Under the pieces are notes generated by a model. It was not told the origin of the DNA. It was given only the letters and a program-made list of their open reading frames with translations, and made no database searches. This document shows positions 34,347-44,442 of a DNA stretch of 64,000 nucleotides, in pieces (positions within the stretch are counted from its first letter, which is position 1; each line of letters starts with the position of its first letter). The position numbers and the translations under genes were made by a program. This DNA comes from an uncultured Bacteroidota bacterium (GTDB taxonomy: Bacteria > Bacteroidota > Bacteroidia > Flavobacteriales > Flavobacteriaceae), in the NCBI GenBank assembly GCA_902523635.1, contig CABZAE010000001.1, positions 1 to 64,000 of the forward strand, given 5' to 3'.

Positions 34347-35528
34347 TTAATCAACATCATCGTTAAGAACACTCATAATTATCGAGCATCCTATCTTTAT
34401 TTCCCTCTTGTTAATGTTTAGTGGAGGGGTAATTCTCACTGCTTTAGACTCAAATAAAAGTCCAAATAATATTAATCCTTTTTTCAAGCTCTCTAGTATC
34501 AATCTTTTTGAAGTTTGTTCGTTTTTCATTATCAAAGCAAGCATTAATCCTTTTCCTCTTATTTCGGTGATGAGTCTATGTTTCAATAATTTCCTAAACA
34601 ACTTTTCTTTTTCCTCAATTTTTTCAATAACACCAGATTCGATTGTCTCTTTGAGATTTGCATAGGCAGCAGCTGAAATAACTGGATGCCCCCCGAACGT
34701 TGTAATATGACCTAGTATAGGATTTTTTTTAAACAAATTCATTTTTTTCATATCAGTTGTCATAGCTCCGATCGGGAAGCCACCACCCAATCCTTTGCCA
34801 AAAACAAGGATGTCCGGATTAACAGAAAAATGTTCAAATGCAAATAATTTACCAGTTCTTCCAATTCCAGGTTGAATTTCATCAAGAATTAGTAATGCAC
34901 CAACATCATTACATTTTTTTCGAATTGCTTTCAAAAAATTTTTTTGAGGAAGAATGAATCCAGCTCCTCCCTGAATTGTCTCCAATATAACAGAGGCAGT
35001 ATTATTGTCGATTAAATTTATTTGATCAATATTGTTAAAGTCAATGAATTTTATATTAGGAATCAACGGTCTGTAAGCTCTCTTTCTTTTCTCAAAACCC
35101 ATCACACTCATTGCACCTTGGGTGTTACCGTGATAGCCATTATTCGCTGATATTATTTTAGTTCTTCCTGTAACCCTTTTTGATAATTTCATGGCTGCTT
35201 CAATTGCTTCAGTTCCAGAATTGGTTAAGTATGTTACACTAAGAGGATCGGGAAGATGTTTTGAAATTAACTCACATAGTTTTACTGAGGATTCTTGAAC
35301 GAACTCACCGTAGACCATTACATGCCAATACTTTTCAATTTGCTTTTTTACAGCACTTAGTATTTTTTTATTTTTATGACCTAAGTTAGATGCGGATACC
35401 CCTGCAACAAAATCCAAATATTTTTTCTTGTCTTTTGTGTAAATGTAACTCCCAATAGCATGAGAAACTTCCAAGCTAATTGGATGATTGGTTGTTTGTG
35501 CTTGATATTTCAGAAACTTATCTCTCAA
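34347..35528 (-). CDS. Class III aminotransferase (acetylornithine/aspartate aminotransferase-like)
   Basis: A PLP-dependent fold-type I enzyme of 393 residues: VTYLTNSGTEAIEAAMKLSKR (phosphate-binding region), NNGYHGNTQGAMSV, LLILDEIQPGIGRTGKLFAFEH and the Schiff-base lysine in LVFGKGLGGGFPIGAM. It is related to acetylornithine and ornithine aminotransferases. The true substrate is unclear, since no arginine-pathway gene is adjacent and rocD is separate at 43.2 kb. It starts two bases after the OstA-like stop, so the pair is co-transcribed. A 78-bp gap to the TPR gene shows no evident signal. Confidence 0.9.
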   Translation of the reverse strand: MRDKFLKYQAQTTNHPISLEVSHAIGSYIYTKDKKKYLDFVAGVSASNLGHKNKKILSAVKKQIEKYWHVMVYGEFVQESSVKLCELISKHLPDPLSVTYLTNSGTEAIEAAMKLSKRVTGRTKIISANNGYHGNTQGAMSVMGFEKRKRAYRPLIPNIKFIDFNNIDQINLIDNNTASVILETIQGGAGFILPQKNFLKAIRKKCNDVGALLILDEIQPGIGRTGKLFAFEHFSVNPDILVFGKGLGGGFPIGAMTTDMKKMNLFKKNPILGHITTFGGHPVISAAAYANLKETIESGVIEKIEEKEKLFRKLLKHRLITEIRGKGLMLALIMKNEQTSKRLILESLKKGLILFGLLFESKAVRITPPLNINKREIKIGCSIIMSVLNDDVD

Positions 35529-35530
35529 AG

Positions 35531-37123
35531 TTAATCATCAAATAATTTATTTTTATTTTTAATTTTTTCACTAATCCTCCAATTAAAACCATCTAAAAAT
35601 TTAAGGTTTTCCTCTAAATCTTTTTCAGGAGATACCACTCCTTCTGGATCTGTAAAAAAAGTAATTTCTTTTATTGCATTATTTTCAATGTCCATATTAA
35701 TCGAGCTACATATTGCTTTATCAATTCCCACTAGTTCTTTTGTTTGATCATCATATAAATAATAAACCATTTCAGTATTTTGAATTAGATTTACGGTCTT
35801 TAGGTTATTTTTGTAAAATTTTCCTAATAGAGTTATCCCTTTCATTTGATTATAATTATTTAGACCAAGTGTGTCCTTTTCAATTACAAATGCATTGTTT
35901 AATATTTTTAGAGAATCCATATCATTTGTTTTTAGATCTCTTGTAATATGGATTTCATCACCAGTCATCTGATTATTTGCAATCCAAAGAACTGGGTTAA
36001 TTTTTGTTATTTCATTTTGTGTCATTATTTGAGTTTGTTTGGGACTAATTTTATTTCTAATTAACTTCGTTATACCACTTTGCTCGTCAATTAGAATTTT
36101 ATCGGATCTTCCACTCATATTACTTTTAAAAATTTTAACATTGTATCTGCCTTTTATTTTTCTTGCATTTGCTGGACCTACAGCAAAGAGAGAGTCAGCT
36201 TTAATAAAAAGAGAATCTTTGTCTATAATTTTAATTGCAAACGACTTTCTAGTAATCATTGCGCTATCTAAGAGTTTAAAAACTTCAGCATAATTTCCCT
36301 TAATTATTGTTTTATTTATGGTGTCTGTTATAGTAATGTTATCAACTCCAAGTGCAAACTTTTTTTTATCATCAAAAGTTAAACTGTCTCCCTTGATAAT
36401 CCTATTATTATAATTAATTTTAGAATTTTTATTGAAATAACCATTCTTTTCAATTGTGTTATAAAATCCATTTTCACAATAAATTTCATAATCTTTACCA
36501 ACAATTTTTGTAGGGCCATAAAAAAAAGTAAATTCAGATTTGGTGAAATAATCTAACTCATCAGACTTAATAGTATAATTAGGGTTTTCAATAAATACAT
36601 TCTTTTTGAATTTATATTTAGATTGCTTTTGAAAATATCTACCCTCTTTACTTCTTATTAATGTTACACTATCTTTGATTAATCCCCCGTTTAAAAAGAA
36701 AAATTCTTTTAGATTACGATCATGAAATAGAATGTCGGTTTTTAAATTCGTTTCTTTATTTGTAAAATCTACATTTCCTCTGGCAACAATTTTTCTTTTG
36801 TTACCATCATAGTCTAGATTTTCACTGATCATAGTTATACTGTCTCCTTGTTTAACTACAACGTTGCCATTGGCTTTGAAAGAGTTTGAAGCTTTGTAGA
36901 AAAGTGCGTAATCTGAGTATATATTCATTCCCTCATGAAAAAGATGAACCCTTGTGTCTTTATTTTTCCTTAAAACATTTGCTCCGGGATTTACATTTTC
37001 ATTTTTATCAAAAGATCCAGCTTGTTTAATCTCAATCACTTTTTTCTCTTGAGACTGAATTATTCCGCTGCAAAAAAGAGAAATTACAATTATATATACT
37101 CTCAAATCAAAATTTTTTAACAA
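35531..37123 (-). CDS. OstA-like (LptA/LptD-related) periplasmic protein
   Basis: The 530-residue product has a signal peptide (YIIVISLFCSGIIQSQ, cleavage near residue 25) and then repeated short beta-strand units typical of OstA/LptA folds (DYALFYKASNSFKANGNVVVKQGDSITMISENLDYDGNKRKIVARGNVDFTNKET). In other Gram-negative bacteria these beta-jellyroll proteins carry lipopolysaccharide from inner to outer membrane. No C-terminal beta-barrel like that of LptD is evident. The start overlaps the purA stop by seven bases. A role in LPS or lipid transport is likely but not proven. Confidence 0.85.
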   Translation of the reverse strand: MLKNFDLRVYIIVISLFCSGIIQSQEKKVIEIKQAGSFDKNENVNPGANVLRKNKDTRVHLFHEGMNIYSDYALFYKASNSFKANGNVVVKQGDSITMISENLDYDGNKRKIVARGNVDFTNKETNLKTDILFHDRNLKEFFFLNGGLIKDSVTLIRSKEGRYFQKQSKYKFKKNVFIENPNYTIKSDELDYFTKSEFTFFYGPTKIVGKDYEIYCENGFYNTIEKNGYFNKNSKINYNNRIIKGDSLTFDDKKKFALGVDNITITDTINKTIIKGNYAEVFKLLDSAMITRKSFAIKIIDKDSLFIKADSLFAVGPANARKIKGRYNVKIFKSNMSGRSDKILIDEQSGITKLIRNKISPKQTQIMTQNEITKINPVLWIANNQMTGDEIHITRDLKTNDMDSLKILNNAFVIEKDTLGLNNYNQMKGITLLGKFYKNNLKTVNLIQNTEMVYYLYDDQTKELVGIDKAICSSINMDIENNAIKEITFFTDPEGVVSPEKDLEENLKFLDGFNWRISEKIKNKNKLFDD

Positions 37124-38385
37124 ATTATTGTTTGTTTTCGATCTGGGCCCACAGAAATGATTGATATAGGAACTTTTAATTCATTTTCCAAGAATTTCAC
37201 ATAATCTAAAAAATTCTTAGGAAGGTTTTCAAATTTATTTATTTTACTTATATCATCTTTCCATCCATCAAATTCCTTATATATTGGTATTAGATTGTTT
37301 TCAAGTGAAAATGGATAATGACTAATTTCATCTCCATCATTATTATATTTTACACAAACTTTAATCTTTTTAAAACCTGAAAGAACATCCCCTTTCATCA
37401 TCATCAGTTTTGTTACACCATTCACTTTAACGGCATATTTTAATGCAACGAGATCTAACCAACCACATCTCCTGGGTCTTCCAGTGGTTGCTCCAAATTC
37501 ATTTCCAATTTTGGCAATTTTTTTTCCGAATTCATCAAAGAGCTCAGTTGGAAATGGACCACTGCCAACTCTAGTCGTATAAGCTTTAAAAATTCCAAAA
37601 ACATCTTTGATTTTATTAGGAGGAATTCCAAGACCAGTACAAGCTCCTGCAGCGGTAGTATTTGAAGAGGTTACAAAGGGGTAGGTTCCAAAGTCTATAT
37701 CTAGAAGAGAACCTTGCGCACCTTCAGCTAGAATTTTCTTACCATTATCCAAGTGATTGTAAATAAATAACTCACTATCAATAAATTTAATTTTTTGCAG
37801 GGTTTTGATCGCTTTAAAAAATTCTTTTTCAAGTTCTGGTAAATTATATTGTAAATCGACTCTTAAATTTTTAATGAGTTGCTCATGCTTATCTGAAAGT
37901 TTTCTGTATTTTTCAAGCCAATTTTTTATTTCAATATCACCAACTCTAATACCATTTCGACCAGTTTTGTCCATATATGTTGGCCCAATCCCTTTTAGAG
38001 TCGAACCTATTTTTGATTTGCCTTTAGCCAGCTCAGAGGCTGCGTCTAAAAGACGATGTGTGGGTAAAATCAAATGTGCCTTTCTTGATATAAAAAGTTT
38101 TGATTCTAAGTTAATTTTGTAAGGTTCAAGATTTTTTAATTCCTTCTCAAAAATCACGGGGTCAATAACAACTCCGTTTCCAATTAGATTCAATGATTTT
38201 TCATGAAAAATACCACTGGGAATAGTATGTAGAACATGTTTAATACCATCAAATTCCAAGGTGTGTCCTGCGTTGGGTCCACCTTGAAACCTAGCAATAA
38301 TGTCATATTTTTTAGTAAGTACATCGACGATTTTTCCTTTTCCCTCATCTCCCCATTGTAATCCAAGCAGCAAATCAACGGTCAT
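37117..38385 (-). CDS. purA: Adenylosuccinate synthase
   Basis: PurA joins IMP and aspartate with GTP, the first committed step to AMP. The 422 residues show LLLGLQWGDEGKGKIVDVLT with catalytic Asp, FQGGPNAGHTLEF with catalytic His, IGSTLKGIGPTYMDKTGRNGIRVGD, LAEGAQGSLLDIDFGTYPFVTSSNTTAAGACTGLG and TTGRPRRCGWLD. Full length. It follows the Fur-family gene by seven bases. Confidence 0.98.
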   Translation of the reverse strand: MTVDLLLGLQWGDEGKGKIVDVLTKKYDIIARFQGGPNAGHTLEFDGIKHVLHTIPSGIFHEKSLNLIGNGVVIDPVIFEKELKNLEPYKINLESKLFISRKAHLILPTHRLLDAASELAKGKSKIGSTLKGIGPTYMDKTGRNGIRVGDIEIKNWLEKYRKLSDKHEQLIKNLRVDLQYNLPELEKEFFKAIKTLQKIKFIDSELFIYNHLDNGKKILAEGAQGSLLDIDFGTYPFVTSSNTTAAGACTGLGIPPNKIKDVFGIFKAYTTRVGSGPFPTELFDEFGKKIAKIGNEFGATTGRPRRCGWLDLVALKYAVKVNGVTKLMMMKGDVLSGFKKIKVCVKYNNDGDEISHYPFSLENNLIPIYKEFDGWKDDISKINKFENLPKNFLDYVKFLENELKVPISIISVGPDRKQTIIC

Positions 38386-38392
38386 AATCTAA

Positions 38393-38833
38393 CTAATTTT
38401 TTTTTGATGTTGCGTAAAAATATAATGAATGGTTGTGTATTTTGACATCAAAAATTTCTTCAATGTTTTGCTTAATTGATTGGATTCTTGGATCACAAAA
38501 CTCTTTAACCTCACCTGAGTCAGTTAAAATTATGTGATCATGTTGGTGATCAAAATATGATTTTTCATACTGCGCTTGGTTTGATCCAAATTGATGTTTT
38601 CTTACAAGTTTACATTCAAGCAGAAGCTCAATCGTATTATAAAGAGTCGCTCTACTTACTCTGTAATTTTTATTTTTCATTTTCACGTAAAGAGATTCAA
38701 TATCAAAATGATCAGATGAATCATATATTTCTTGTAAAATTGCATATCTTTCAGGTGTTTTTCTTTGGGCATTTTTGTCCAAGAACTTAGTAAAAACATC
38801 TTTAACAATTTCCTGATTTGTTTTATTTTCCAT
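38393..38833 (-). CDS. Fur-family transcriptional regulator
   Basis: Fur-family repressors sense a metal (Fe, Zn, Mn) or peroxide. The 146-residue protein has the N-terminal winged helix ([57 protein letters not shown]) with recognition helix SRATLYNTI, and the metal-site block [25 protein letters not shown]. No paired CxxC structural zinc site is present. Which metal it senses cannot be read from this. It lies between spoT and purA, an order known from other flavobacteria, so it is probably expressed with the stringent-response gene. Confidence 0.94.
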   Translation of the reverse strand: MENKTNQEIVKDVFTKFLDKNAQRKTPERYAILQEIYDSSDHFDIESLYVKMKNKNYRVSRATLYNTIELLLECKLVRKHQFGSNQAQYEKSYFDHQHDHIILTDSGEVKEFCDPRIQSIKQNIEEIFDVKIHNHSLYFYATSKKN

Positions 38834-38867
38834 TTCGCAAAATTAAGTTAAATAATTTTTAAAATAG

Positions 38868-41069
38868 TTATTCTCTGACAACCTTTTCAATACCATTAAT
38901 TTTTTTTAGTCTACTTATTAATTTTTCAAGAATAGTTTTATTCTTAACATCCAACGTAATTGTTCCAAGGAAAGTGTTTTCTACAGTGTCAAAACTCATT
39001 TTTTTCATGTTAATATTGAGGCTATTAGAAATAATTTTGGTAATCTCGCTAACTATTCCTAGGTTATCAATACCCGAAATTTTTATTATGGATCTAAAAT
39101 CTTCTTGGCTAGAATCAATCCATTTCGCCTTAACGATTCTGTAGGCAAATTTTGATTGTAAACTTATTGAATTGGAACATGTTTTTTTATGAACTTTTAT
39201 ACCATCTTGAACTGTAAGAAAACCAAATACACTATCCCCAGGAATTGGATTACAGCATTTAGCTAGTGAATAATCTAATTGTTCTTCATTATTAGTGAAA
39301 ACGAGTTGATCAAAATTGTTTTTTATTTCCTTTTCTGTGTGACTTATTTCTTTACTTTTCTTTGAAATATTTTTTCTAATAAAATTAAATAATGTATTAT
39401 TCGATGCTGAAAATTTCTTTAACAATGCATTATCAATTTTCCCAATACCAACTCTGTAGAAGAGATCTAAACTAGTTCTGAGGTTAAAGTAGTTAGCAAG
39501 TCTATTAATATTTTTCTCATTAAATTCTATTTTTAATTGCTTCAACTTTCTTCTCAATATTTCTTTGCCATCTTCGGCTAATAATTTTTTTTCTTCTTTA
39601 AGAGCTGTTCTAATTTTTGCTTTGGCACGTGAAGTTTTTACATAATCCAGCCAGTTTGCAGATGGTTTAGTATTTTCGGATTTGATGATTTTAATTTGAT
39701 CTCCACTTTTGAGTTGGTGACTTAAGGGAACAATTTTGCCATTAACCTTTATTCCTCTAGTTTTCAACCCCAATCCAGTATGAACACTAAAAGCAAAATC
39801 AAGTGCACTAGACCCCTTAGGGAGTGACTTTAGTTCCCCAGCTGGTGTAAAGACAAATATCTCATTTGAATATAAATTTAATTTGAAATCTTCAACAAAA
39901 TCAAGTGCACTAGTCTCTGAATTTTCAAGAACTTCTTGTAGCCTATTTAACCAACCTTCCAAACCATTATCAGTTTGTTTCCCCTGCTTATAAATAAAAT
40001 GGGCAGCGTAACCTTTTTCTGCAATCTCATGCATTCTGCGTGAGCGAATTTGTACTTCAACCCATTTGGAGTTAGGGCCTACAACAGTTATATGTAAGGC
40101 CTCATATCCATTTGATTTAGGTGAGGTAATCCAGTCTCTTAACCTTAGTGGATTTGGGGTGTAAAAATCGGTAACAATAGAGTAGATTTTCCAAGCAATA
40201 AATTTTTCAGTTTTGGGCTCACTTTTGTAAACTACACGAATGGCAAACTTGTCATATACTTCTTCAAATGAAATATTTTTTTTTAAGATTTTGTTTCTAA
40301 TTGAGTGAATTGATTTTGGTCTTCCACTGATTTTAAAATTTATATCCTCTTTTCTCAACTTTTCACTGATACGTCTGGAAAAATTTTTAATGTATTTATC
40401 TTGCTCATATTTACTTTGTTCAATTTTGTTCTTAATTTCTTCAAATATTTCAGGTTCTGTATATTTAAGTCCTAAGTCTTCAAGTTCTGATTTTACATCG
40501 TAGAGACCAACCCTGTGAGCAATCGGAGCATAAATATATAAGGTTTCAGATGCTATTTTAATTTGTTTTTCAGGGCTCATAACATCTAATGTCTGCATGT
40601 TATGTAACCTGTCAGCTATTTTTATTAATATTACCCTAACATCATCATTAAGGGTTAAAAGCATTTTTCTAAAATTTTCAGCCTGAAGTGATACGTTTTT
40701 TTCTTTTTTAAGTTTAGAAATTTTAGTAAGCCCAACAACTATTTTAGTAATAGTGCGTCCGAAAAGTTTTTGGATCTTATTTTCAGAATATTCTGTATCC
40801 TCAATAACATCATGTAATAAGGCTGCAGCGATACATGTTGCATCCAAACCAATCTTTGATGCAACAATTTTTGCCACAGCTATGGGATGGAAAACGTAAG
40901 GTTCACCGCTTTTTCTTCTTTGTTGTTTATGTGCGTCTACTGATGTGTTAAAGGCTAATCTAATTAGTTTGCGGTCGCTTGAGTTAAGGGATTGATAGCT
41001 AATTTTTAATAATTCTTTATATTCTTTTGCGATTAGTTTATTTTCTTTTATGGCATTAGCAACGATCAT
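38868..41069 (-). CDS. Bifunctional (p)ppGpp synthase/hydrolase RelA/SpoT
   Basis: RSH enzymes make and degrade (p)ppGpp and control the stringent response. The 733-residue protein is a long RSH: HD hydrolase domain (GEPYVFHPIAVAKIV, AALLHDVIEDT, KIADRLHNMQTL, about 50-160), synthetase domain (GRPKSIHSIRNKIL, DKFAIRVVY, NGYEALHITV, EVQIRSRRMHEIAEKGYAAHF, about 240-370), TGS domain (EIFVFTPAGELKSLPKGSSALDFAFSVHTGLG), a zinc-finger-like CCNPIPGD, and C-terminal ACT. HD residues are intact, so both activities are expected. Confidence 0.97.
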   Translation of the reverse strand: MIVANAIKENKLIAKEYKELLKISYQSLNSSDRKLIRLAFNTSVDAHKQQRRKSGEPYVFHPIAVAKIVASKIGLDATCIAAALLHDVIEDTEYSENKIQKLFGRTITKIVVGLTKISKLKKEKNVSLQAENFRKMLLTLNDDVRVILIKIADRLHNMQTLDVMSPEKQIKIASETLYIYAPIAHRVGLYDVKSELEDLGLKYTEPEIFEEIKNKIEQSKYEQDKYIKNFSRRISEKLRKEDINFKISGRPKSIHSIRNKILKKNISFEEVYDKFAIRVVYKSEPKTEKFIAWKIYSIVTDFYTPNPLRLRDWITSPKSNGYEALHITVVGPNSKWVEVQIRSRRMHEIAEKGYAAHFIYKQGKQTDNGLEGWLNRLQEVLENSETSALDFVEDFKLNLYSNEIFVFTPAGELKSLPKGSSALDFAFSVHTGLGLKTRGIKVNGKIVPLSHQLKSGDQIKIIKSENTKPSANWLDYVKTSRAKAKIRTALKEEKKLLAEDGKEILRRKLKQLKIEFNEKNINRLANYFNLRTSLDLFYRVGIGKIDNALLKKFSASNNTLFNFIRKNISKKSKEISHTEKEIKNNFDQLVFTNNEEQLDYSLAKCCNPIPGDSVFGFLTVQDGIKVHKKTCSNSISLQSKFAYRIVKAKWIDSSQEDFRSIIKISGIDNLGIVSEITKIISNSLNINMKKMSFDTVENTFLGTITLDVKNKTILEKLISRLKKINGIEKVVRE

Positions 41070-41109
41070 CTACTAAAAATAATTAAAAAATTGGTATTTA
41101 ATAAATTAA

Positions 41110-42336
41110 TTAAAGCCTGGAAATTCTTTGAAATAAAGTTGGGTGGGAATAATACCACCATACATATTTGGGGTGAGGTGTTAAATTACTCAAGCTATCT
41201 TTAGAAAGAATTTTAAGAGCCTCAACAAGATATTTGCCATCAAAAGTTTTCTTAGCATATTCGTCAGCTTCGTATTCAAACTTTCTCGAAAAATAATTAA
41301 AGGTCAGAGAAATCAATTCAGAAATGGGAGAAAATAAAATCGAAAAACATATTATTCCAATGTGAAAACTTGATGTATTTAAACCTAATGCTTCTGCAAA
41401 AACAGGCATTTCCAACAAAAACGATAATAAATACAACATTAAACCACTTTGAAGAGTTGAGAAAAAAATGTTGTAAACTATATGATTTTTTTTATAGTGA
41501 CCTATTTCGTGTGCAATTACAGCGATAATTTGATTCGTGTTTAATTTCCTAATTAAGGTGTCGTATAGTGTAACTCTTTTTTGTTTTCCAAACCCTGAAA
41601 AATAGGCATTTGCTTTAGTCGATCTTCTTGATCCATCAATTACAAAAATATTACTCAAATCAAATCCTACTTTATTAGAGTAAGATTCGATTTTTGATCT
41701 TAATTCACCGTCTTCTAATTTTGTTTGCTTATTGAAAATAGGAACAATTAACTGTGAATAAAAGGCGTTCAGTAAAATTGAAACTAATGTTAAAAAGATC
41801 CAGGCAGTTATCCAAAAATTGTTGCCCAAAGACTCATACTGATAAAGTAAAAAACTTAAAACTGTACCACCCAAAAGAAGTGTAAGAATCCAAGATTTAA
41901 TTTTATCTAATACAAATAATTTTAACGTAGTCTTATTAAAACCAAATCTTTCTTCAATGACAAATGTGTAATAAAAAGACAAAGGCAAACTTAATACTTC
42001 ATTTCCTACATAGATAAGAGCAAGAAAACATAGGCTTACTAATACTGGAGAATCAAAAAGATTTTTACATAGCTCATCCAAAAAATAAAATCCATCTAAG
42101 AAAAAAAACGATAAAATTATTAACAGTCCAAAAATTCTTGAAAGTTTTGAAAAGCTGTACTGAGTTTTTTTGTATAGTTGAGACTTCAAGTATTTTTCTT
42201 TATCGAATACGTCTGAAACCTCATCTGGGATTTTGTTATCAAAATTTTTAGAATTCAAAAAACTTAAATAATAATCTTTAAGAAAGTTCAGGATTATAAT
42301 TGTTATTAAGGAATAAAAGACAAATTCAGGACTCAT
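41110..42336 (-). CDS. M48-family membrane metallopeptidase (Ste24-like)
   Basis: The 408-residue protein has several membrane segments and the zinc-protease motif VIAHEIGHYKKNH (about 275) with the third ligand in FEYEADEYAKKTF (about 355). An N-terminal M48 extension typical of CAAX prenyl protease 1/Ste24 is present (SLPLSFYYTFVIEERFGFNKTT). In bacteria such proteases are thought to take part in membrane protein quality control. The start overlaps the upstream trmH-family gene by four bases. Confidence 0.94.
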   Translation of the reverse strand: MSPEFVFYSLITIIILNFLKDYYLSFLNSKNFDNKIPDEVSDVFDKEKYLKSQLYKKTQYSFSKLSRIFGLLIILSFFFLDGFYFLDELCKNLFDSPVLVSLCFLALIYVGNEVLSLPLSFYYTFVIEERFGFNKTTLKLFVLDKIKSWILTLLLGGTVLSFLLYQYESLGNNFWITAWIFLTLVSILLNAFYSQLIVPIFNKQTKLEDGELRSKIESYSNKVGFDLSNIFVIDGSRRSTKANAYFSGFGKQKRVTLYDTLIRKLNTNQIIAVIAHEIGHYKKNHIVYNIFFSTLQSGLMLYLLSFLLEMPVFAEALGLNTSSFHIGIICFSILFSPISELISLTFNYFSRKFEYEADEYAKKTFDGKYLVEALKILSKDSLSNLTPHPKYVWWYYSHPTLFQRISRL

Positions 42337-43109
42337 ATCTTTCTTTGTTTAGATGCTTCAAATATAACTATTGCTGCAGACACTGAAAGATTTAATGAGT
42401 TCATTTTTCCTTTCATAGGTATTTTTATTTTATCTGTAGACTTGGCAATCCAATCATTTGATAATGAAGATTCTTCAGGTCCAATTACAATTGCAATTGA
42501 TCCACTATAGTCTGCCAAGTGGTAGTTTAAATCGCCTTTTACCAATGATGACATAATCTTAATATTTTTTTTATGAAGAAAATTTAGGACTTCTTCATTT
42601 CTAGCAATTCCAATTTGCATCGAAAAAAAACTTCCTAGGCTATTTCTTAAAAGATTGGGATTATATATTTCAGTTTTGGGATTTGAAATTATTATTGCAT
42701 CCACTCCAGCAGCATCAGCTGTACGAAAAACAGCTCCAATGTTTCCTGGTTTTTCAGGAGATTCCAATACTACAATAAATGTATTTTTGGGTAGGTTGAG
42801 ATTATCTAATTTAAAATCTTTTTTTTTAAATAAACCAATAATTCCATCATGTTTATTTTTGAATATATTTTTAAAGAGAGTTAAAGATAAATCTATCAAC
42901 TCTGCTTTTATATGAATTTTACGTTTTTCAAAATCAAAAATTTCTGAACATATATAGATTTTGGTTGGTTTGAATCCATGTTCAAAGCACAGATCTATTT
43001 CTTTTAATCCTTTTACTATAAACTCTGAACTCTTTTTTGCAGTGGACGAAGAAATTAATTTTTTTAATTTTTTATATTCGGAGTTATTTTTACTCTTAAT
43101 AAATTTCAA
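42333..43109 (-). CDS. TrmH-family RNA 2'-O-methyltransferase
   Basis: SPOUT-class methyltransferases of this family modify ribose 2'-O in rRNA or tRNA. The 258 residues have an N-terminal substrate-binding domain (FIVKGLKEIDLCFEHGF) and the knot domain with ESPEKPGNIGAVFRTADAAGVDAIIIS, AIVIGPEESSLSNDWI and IPMKGKMNSLNLSVSAAIVIFEA. The start is TTG; the ATG at 43114 is out of frame and ends at once. It opens the long minus-strand gene series. Its RNA target is not known. Confidence 0.93.
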   Translation of the reverse strand: MKFIKSKNNSEYKKLKKLISSSTAKKSSEFIVKGLKEIDLCFEHGFKPTKIYICSEIFDFEKRKIHIKAELIDLSLTLFKNIFKNKHDGIIGLFKKKDFKLDNLNLPKNTFIVVLESPEKPGNIGAVFRTADAAGVDAIIISNPKTEIYNPNLLRNSLGSFFSMQIGIARNEEVLNFLHKKNIKIMSSLVKGDLNYHLADYSGSIAIVIGPEESSLSNDWIAKSTDKIKIPMKGKMNSLNLSVSAAIVIFEASKQRKI

Positions 43110-43122
43110 ACCATACTTTTTT

Positions 43123-43155
43123 CAAAGCTAACCAATTTGAATAATATTTGTTCAA
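43123..43155 (-). promoter_or_regulatory. Promoter of the trmH-to-DUF349 series
   Basis: On the minus strand TTG (43155-43153), a 22-base spacer and TAGCTTTG (43130-43123) match the Bacteroidetes promoter. The expected transcript starts about 10 bases before the TTG start codon of the trmH-family gene. Confidence 0.5.
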
Positions 43156-43211
43156 TTTAAGTTTTAATTGTCTAGTTCAAATAAGTATCATAATTTTATT
43201 GAAATTTCAAA

Positions 43212-44441
43212 ATGGCTTTATCTAAAACCGAATATTTTATTGACTTGGAGAGCTCTTACGGAGCGTTTAATTACCACCCTCTTCCAGTGGTTTTAGAAAA
43301 AGGTAATGGAATTTACCTTTGGGATGTTGAAGGTAAAAAATATTTTGATTTTTTGTCAGCATATTCAGCAGTCAATCAAGGACATTGTCACCCTAAAATC
43401 ATAGATGCTCTTGTAAACCAATCATCAAAATTAACCTTGACATCAAGAGCATTTCACAATAATATTTTAGGAGAATATGAAAAATTTGTTACAAAATATT
43501 TTGGTTATGATAGACTTCTCCCGATGAATACTGGAGTAGAGGCAGGTGAAACAGCTGTAAAGCTTGCCAGAAAATGGGGTTATAAAATTAAAGGTGTGAA
43601 AAAAAATCATGCTAAAATAATATTCGTGACTGGGAATTTCTGGGGAAGAACTCTTGCTGCAATCTCCTCTTCTGATGATCCCCTAAGTACAAATGACTTC
43701 GGTCCTTTTATGCCTGGATATGAGATCATTCCATATAACGACCTTGAAAGCTTAGATAAAGCTCTTAATGATCCAAATGTAGTTGCATTCATGGTAGAGC
43801 CAATACAGGGTGAGGCTGGAGTCATAGTTCCTGATGAAAATTACCTTCCAAATGCTTTTGAATTGTGCAGAAAAAATAATGTTTTGTTTATTGCTGATGA
43901 AATTCAAACTGGAATAGGTAGAACCGGTAAAATGATTTGTTGTGATTATTATGATTTTAAGCCAGATATATTGGTTTTAGGTAAGGCACTCTCAGGTGGT
44001 GTTTTACCAGTGTCGGCAGTTTTAACATCAAATGAAGTAATGTTAACTATAAAGCCTGGAGAGCATGGTTCAACATTTGGTGGTAACCCACTAGCTTGTA
44101 AGGTTGCTATGGCTGCTCTGAAGGTTGTTAAAGATGAGGATTTATGCTCCAATGCTTATGAATTAGGTAAATTTTTTAGAAAAAAATTAAGACACTACAC
44201 TATACAAAGTAAAGTTGTCAATATAGTCAGAGGAAAAGGGTTACTTAATGCTATAGTAATTAATGATAATCATAAAAGTGAAGTAGCATGGAACATTTGT
44301 TTAAGATTAAAAGAAAATGGGCTTTTGGCAAAACCTACCCACGGAAATATTATTAGGTTTGCTCCTCCGCTAACAATTTCAAAGAAGGAAATTGTTAGAG
44401 CAACAGAAATTATAATTGACACTATAAAGTTTTTCCATTAA
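43212..44441 (+). CDS. rocD: Ornithine aminotransferase
   Basis: RocD transfers the delta-amino group of ornithine to 2-oxoglutarate, linking arginine breakdown to proline and glutamate. The 409 residues match the ornithine-oxo-acid transaminase subgroup: [79 protein letters not shown] and the PLP lysine in [18 protein letters not shown]. Full length. It is followed one base later by a cysteine desulfurase and preceded by a 102-bp intergenic region shared with the divergent trmH-family gene. Confidence 0.97.
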   Translation: MALSKTEYFIDLESSYGAFNYHPLPVVLEKGNGIYLWDVEGKKYFDFLSAYSAVNQGHCHPKIIDALVNQSSKLTLTSRAFHNNILGEYEKFVTKYFGYDRLLPMNTGVEAGETAVKLARKWGYKIKGVKKNHAKIIFVTGNFWGRTLAAISSSDDPLSTNDFGPFMPGYEIIPYNDLESLDKALNDPNVVAFMVEPIQGEAGVIVPDENYLPNAFELCRKNNVLFIADEIQTGIGRTGKMICCDYYDFKPDILVLGKALSGGVLPVSAVLTSNEVMLTIKPGEHGSTFGGNPLACKVAMAALKVVKDEDLCSNAYELGKFFRKKLRHYTIQSKVVNIVRGKGLLNAIVINDNHKSEVAWNICLRLKENGLLAKPTHGNIIRFAPPLTISKKEIVRATEIIIDTIKFFH

Positions 44442-44442
44442 A

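Noticed and set aside
38190-38378. 62-residue minus ORF inside purA
   Set aside because: Shifted-frame shadow of the conserved purA N-terminus.
43112-43114. ATG as start of the trmH-family gene
   Set aside because: This ATG is out of frame and reaches a stop two codons later, so TTG at 43109 is the start.
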